Assembly (NCBI GenBank): GCA_029876055.1
Contig: CM056880.1
Span: 744,001-808,000 of the forward strand
DNA length: 64,000 bases
Source: Madurella fahalii
Lineage: Eukaryota; Ascomycota; Sordariomycetes; Sordariales
Direction of reading: 5' to 3'
Positions 62,138-64,000 of this stretch are shown here, piece after piece; within the stretch, counting starts at the first letter, position 1, and every line of letters starts with the position of its first letter. Below the pieces are notes generated by a model. It was not told the origin of the DNA. It ran no database searches and saw nothing but the letters and a program-made list of their open reading frames with translations. A program made the position numbers and the translations under genes.

Positions 62138-64000
62138 ATGCGATTTTTCACAACCATCTGCGTCGCGGTAACTCTAGTGGCCCAGACCACCACCGCCGCC
62201 GCGCCCAAGTCCGCCACCAAATACAAGCAGGACTCCCTCCCCGTGGTCGATCTTGGCTATGTAAGGACTGCTGGCACCTGACATGAAGACCCGAGGTTTC
62301 CACAAAACCCCCTAACCCAGACTAATACAGGAACTCCACCAAGCCCTCGCATACAACGCAACAACCGACATCTACAAGTTTTCCAACATCCGTTACGCTC
62401 AAGCCCCCGTCGACAACCTTCGCTTCCGCGCCCCCTTGCCCCCCAATACCGACCGAAGCACTATTCAGAACGGGTCAGCGATCAGAACTTGCCCTCAAGG
62501 CGTTCCCGACTGGCAGTCCAAGGCCTTTATCCCCGTCGCCCGCTTTATCAACGGTCTCCCTTTTACACTTGAAGCGTGGGAGAATGCCATTAATGCGTCG
62601 ACTCCCTTCCCACCCTCGGCTTTTAATGGAGCTGTGACGGAAGATTGTTTGTTTCTGGATGTCCATGTCCCTGGGAAGGTGCTCAGGAAAGCACAGAAGA
62701 GCAAGAAAGGGAGTAAAGGTGTACCGGTTCTTGTCTGGGTGAGCATCCCTCCTCCTCCCCTTTTTTTCAGCCCTTGCAGCCCTTTCCTCCTTCCTCGGCG
62801 CGGTCTCCACTAACCTTCCTCTGTTTGGTGTCCAGATCCACGGCGGCGGCTACACCCTCTCCTCCAAAATCGGCCACCCCACGCCCGGCTTCGACCCCTC
62901 CGGCATCCTCGCACATGCTAAGCAACCGCACCCACAAGGCAACGGAGAAGGCATGATATTCGTCTCCCTTAACTACCGCCTCGGCGCCCTCGGCTTCCTC
63001 GCCAGCCCCAACGACAACTCTTCCGCTCCAAACACTGGCCTCCTCGATCAGCGCCTCGCCCTCCACTGGATCCAGTCCCACATCTACCTCTTTGGCGGTG
63101 ACCCCGACAGGGTGACCCTCATGGGCGAGTCCGCCGGCGGCGGGTCCATCATGTTTCACATTTCTTCTTATGCCGCACAGGGGAAGCCTGCGCCATTCAA
63201 ACAGGCAATACTGCAGTCTCCAGCGGCGATGCCTGTTGCTTCTGCTGCGGCGCCAAGGGAAGCGGCGTATGCTGAGTTTATGGCCTTGATGAATGTTAGT
63301 TCGCTTGATGAAGCGAGAAGACTGGAAAGCGAGGCGGTGATACTGGCGAATCAAGAACAGATAAGGACCGCAAAGGGGACAAGTTACGTGCATGGCCCGG
63401 TAGTAGATGGGGATATCGTCGTGGGGGATTTGGGGCGGTTGTTTCAGCCTGGTGGTGTGGTGGCGAGGAAGTCGGGCGTGAAAATTATGGTGGGGCATAA
63501 TACCTTTGAGGGCGGGTTTTTCTTTGACCCGACGGTGAAGACAGAAGGCGATTTTGGGCAGTGGTTGAGGTGGTCTGTGACAGGGTTGGAGGACAAGCAG
63601 GTGACGGAGTTGATGGAAGTTGTGTATCCGCCGGTGTTTGATGGTTCGCATGGGTATACGGGGCAGGGCAGCAGGCAAATGGCGCTGTGGGGGGAGGGAA
63701 TTCTGGACTGTAATTTTGTGTGGACAGGGGAGGCGATGGCAGGGGAGGTTTTTGCCTGTGAGTTGTCTTTTCTCCTTGTTGTCCTCTCCCACCCTATAAC
63801 AGGTACTTAGGTACTCTTCTCAAACTGAGGCGAGGCAGGTTGCTGACGTGCATGATGTGCATACATACAGACGAATTCGGCTCCCCTGGCCTCCACACCC
63901 AAGACCTCAAATACACCTTCAATGACCCCGCCAACCCAGCCTTCCACAAGAACATGCAGGATATCCTCCAGACTGCGATCGCTAGCTTCGTCGTCAACGG
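62138..64000 (+). CDS. Secreted type-B carboxylesterase/lipase, 3' end outside window
   Basis: Exons 62138-62260, 62331-62738, 62836-63757 and 63871 to beyond 64000; introns are 70, 97 and 113 nt and all phases agree. A signal peptide covers 1 to about 20. Carboxylesterase type-B landmarks are in order: IRYAQAPVDNLRF, EDCLFLDVHVP, HGGGY (oxyanion hole, split by the second intron), LNYRLGALGFL, GLLDQRLALHWIQ, and the nucleophile elbow GESAGGG with Ser276. Exon 4 supplies GLHTQDLKYTF, whose His493 is the likely catalytic His. It hydrolyses carboxylic esters outside the cell; the substrate cannot be told. The gene continues past the window edge. Confidence 0.92.

Noticed and set aside
1..64000. 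tRNA, rRNA and other structured RNA genes
   Set aside because: No cloverleaf with matching A and B boxes or rRNA-like sequence was recognised by eye; a covariance-model scan would be decisive.

Overview
The window is nuclear DNA of a filamentous ascomycete (Pezizomycotina, probably a Sordariomycete). The reasons are short introns of about 40-105 nt with GT..AG ends and CTAAC/CTGAC-type branch points, fungus-restricted families (CFEM, HET, DUF4470, 2EXR, fungal Zn2Cys6-associated regulatory domain, HNH_2, LysM/WSC, cutinase), and AT-rich transposon remains whose stop codons and C-to-T / G-to-A transitions look like repeat-induced point mutation (RIP). Exon structures were worked out by hand from splice signals, reading phase and family motifs. 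No transcript data or database search was available.

Layout. 0.4-12.4 kb: a pseudokinase-like protein with a Glu-Pro repeat and acidic tail, a two-exon NAD(P)H-dependent MDR oxidoreductase, an HNH_2-type protein, and a cell-surface protein with four CFEM domains. 13.9-16.5 kb: a head-to-head pair of paralogous P-loop GTPases sharing an intron position. 17.5-19.0 kb: a multi-pass membrane protein with a 15-bp tandem repeat. 19.7-28.3 kb: AT-rich DNA and three decayed HET-domain (heterokaryon-incompatibility type) fragments around an intact three-exon TPR/DUF4470 gene. 29.7-34.3 kb: a VIT/von Willebrand A gene killed by four in-frame stops. It is divergent from an intact ten-exon gene (34.5-36.7 kb) whose N-terminus resembles fungal NLR/STAND N-terminal domains. 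37.2-38.2 kb: a broken membrane-protein gene.

38.6-48.0 kb is a nested transposon. A pogo/Fot1-like DNA element (48-bp perfect terminal inverted repeats, TA target duplication) contains, in reverse orientation, a 7.6-kb Ty3/Gypsy chromovirus (about 257-bp LTRs, GTTAA target duplication, RT, RNase H, integrase, chromodomain). The chromovirus has about 1.7 kb between its chromodomain and its 3' LTR. This holds a coding-like, probably spliced sequence on the opposite strand with its own TATA and CT-rich leader, and is the most unusual item here. A 150-bp GC-richer insert sits inside pol.

48.2-64.0 kb: an intact three-exon cutinase 115 bp from the transposon end, a long decayed stretch with a SAT4-type membrane-protein relic, a secreted LysM-WSC protein with a T27/(GT)n tract upstream, a 2EXR-domain protein, a secreted protein of unknown function, a broken chitinase 5' fragment, a fungal transcription-factor-like protein, and the 5' part of a secreted type-B carboxylesterase that runs off the window end.

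Together the 13.9-38.2 kb block is a typical fungal accessory region: GTPases, HET remnants, VIT/vWA, DUF4470 and NLR-like N-terminal genes, many of them broken. Several secreted proteins (CFEM, cutinase, LysM-WSC, carboxylesterase) would act at the cell surface or on plant or fungal polymers.
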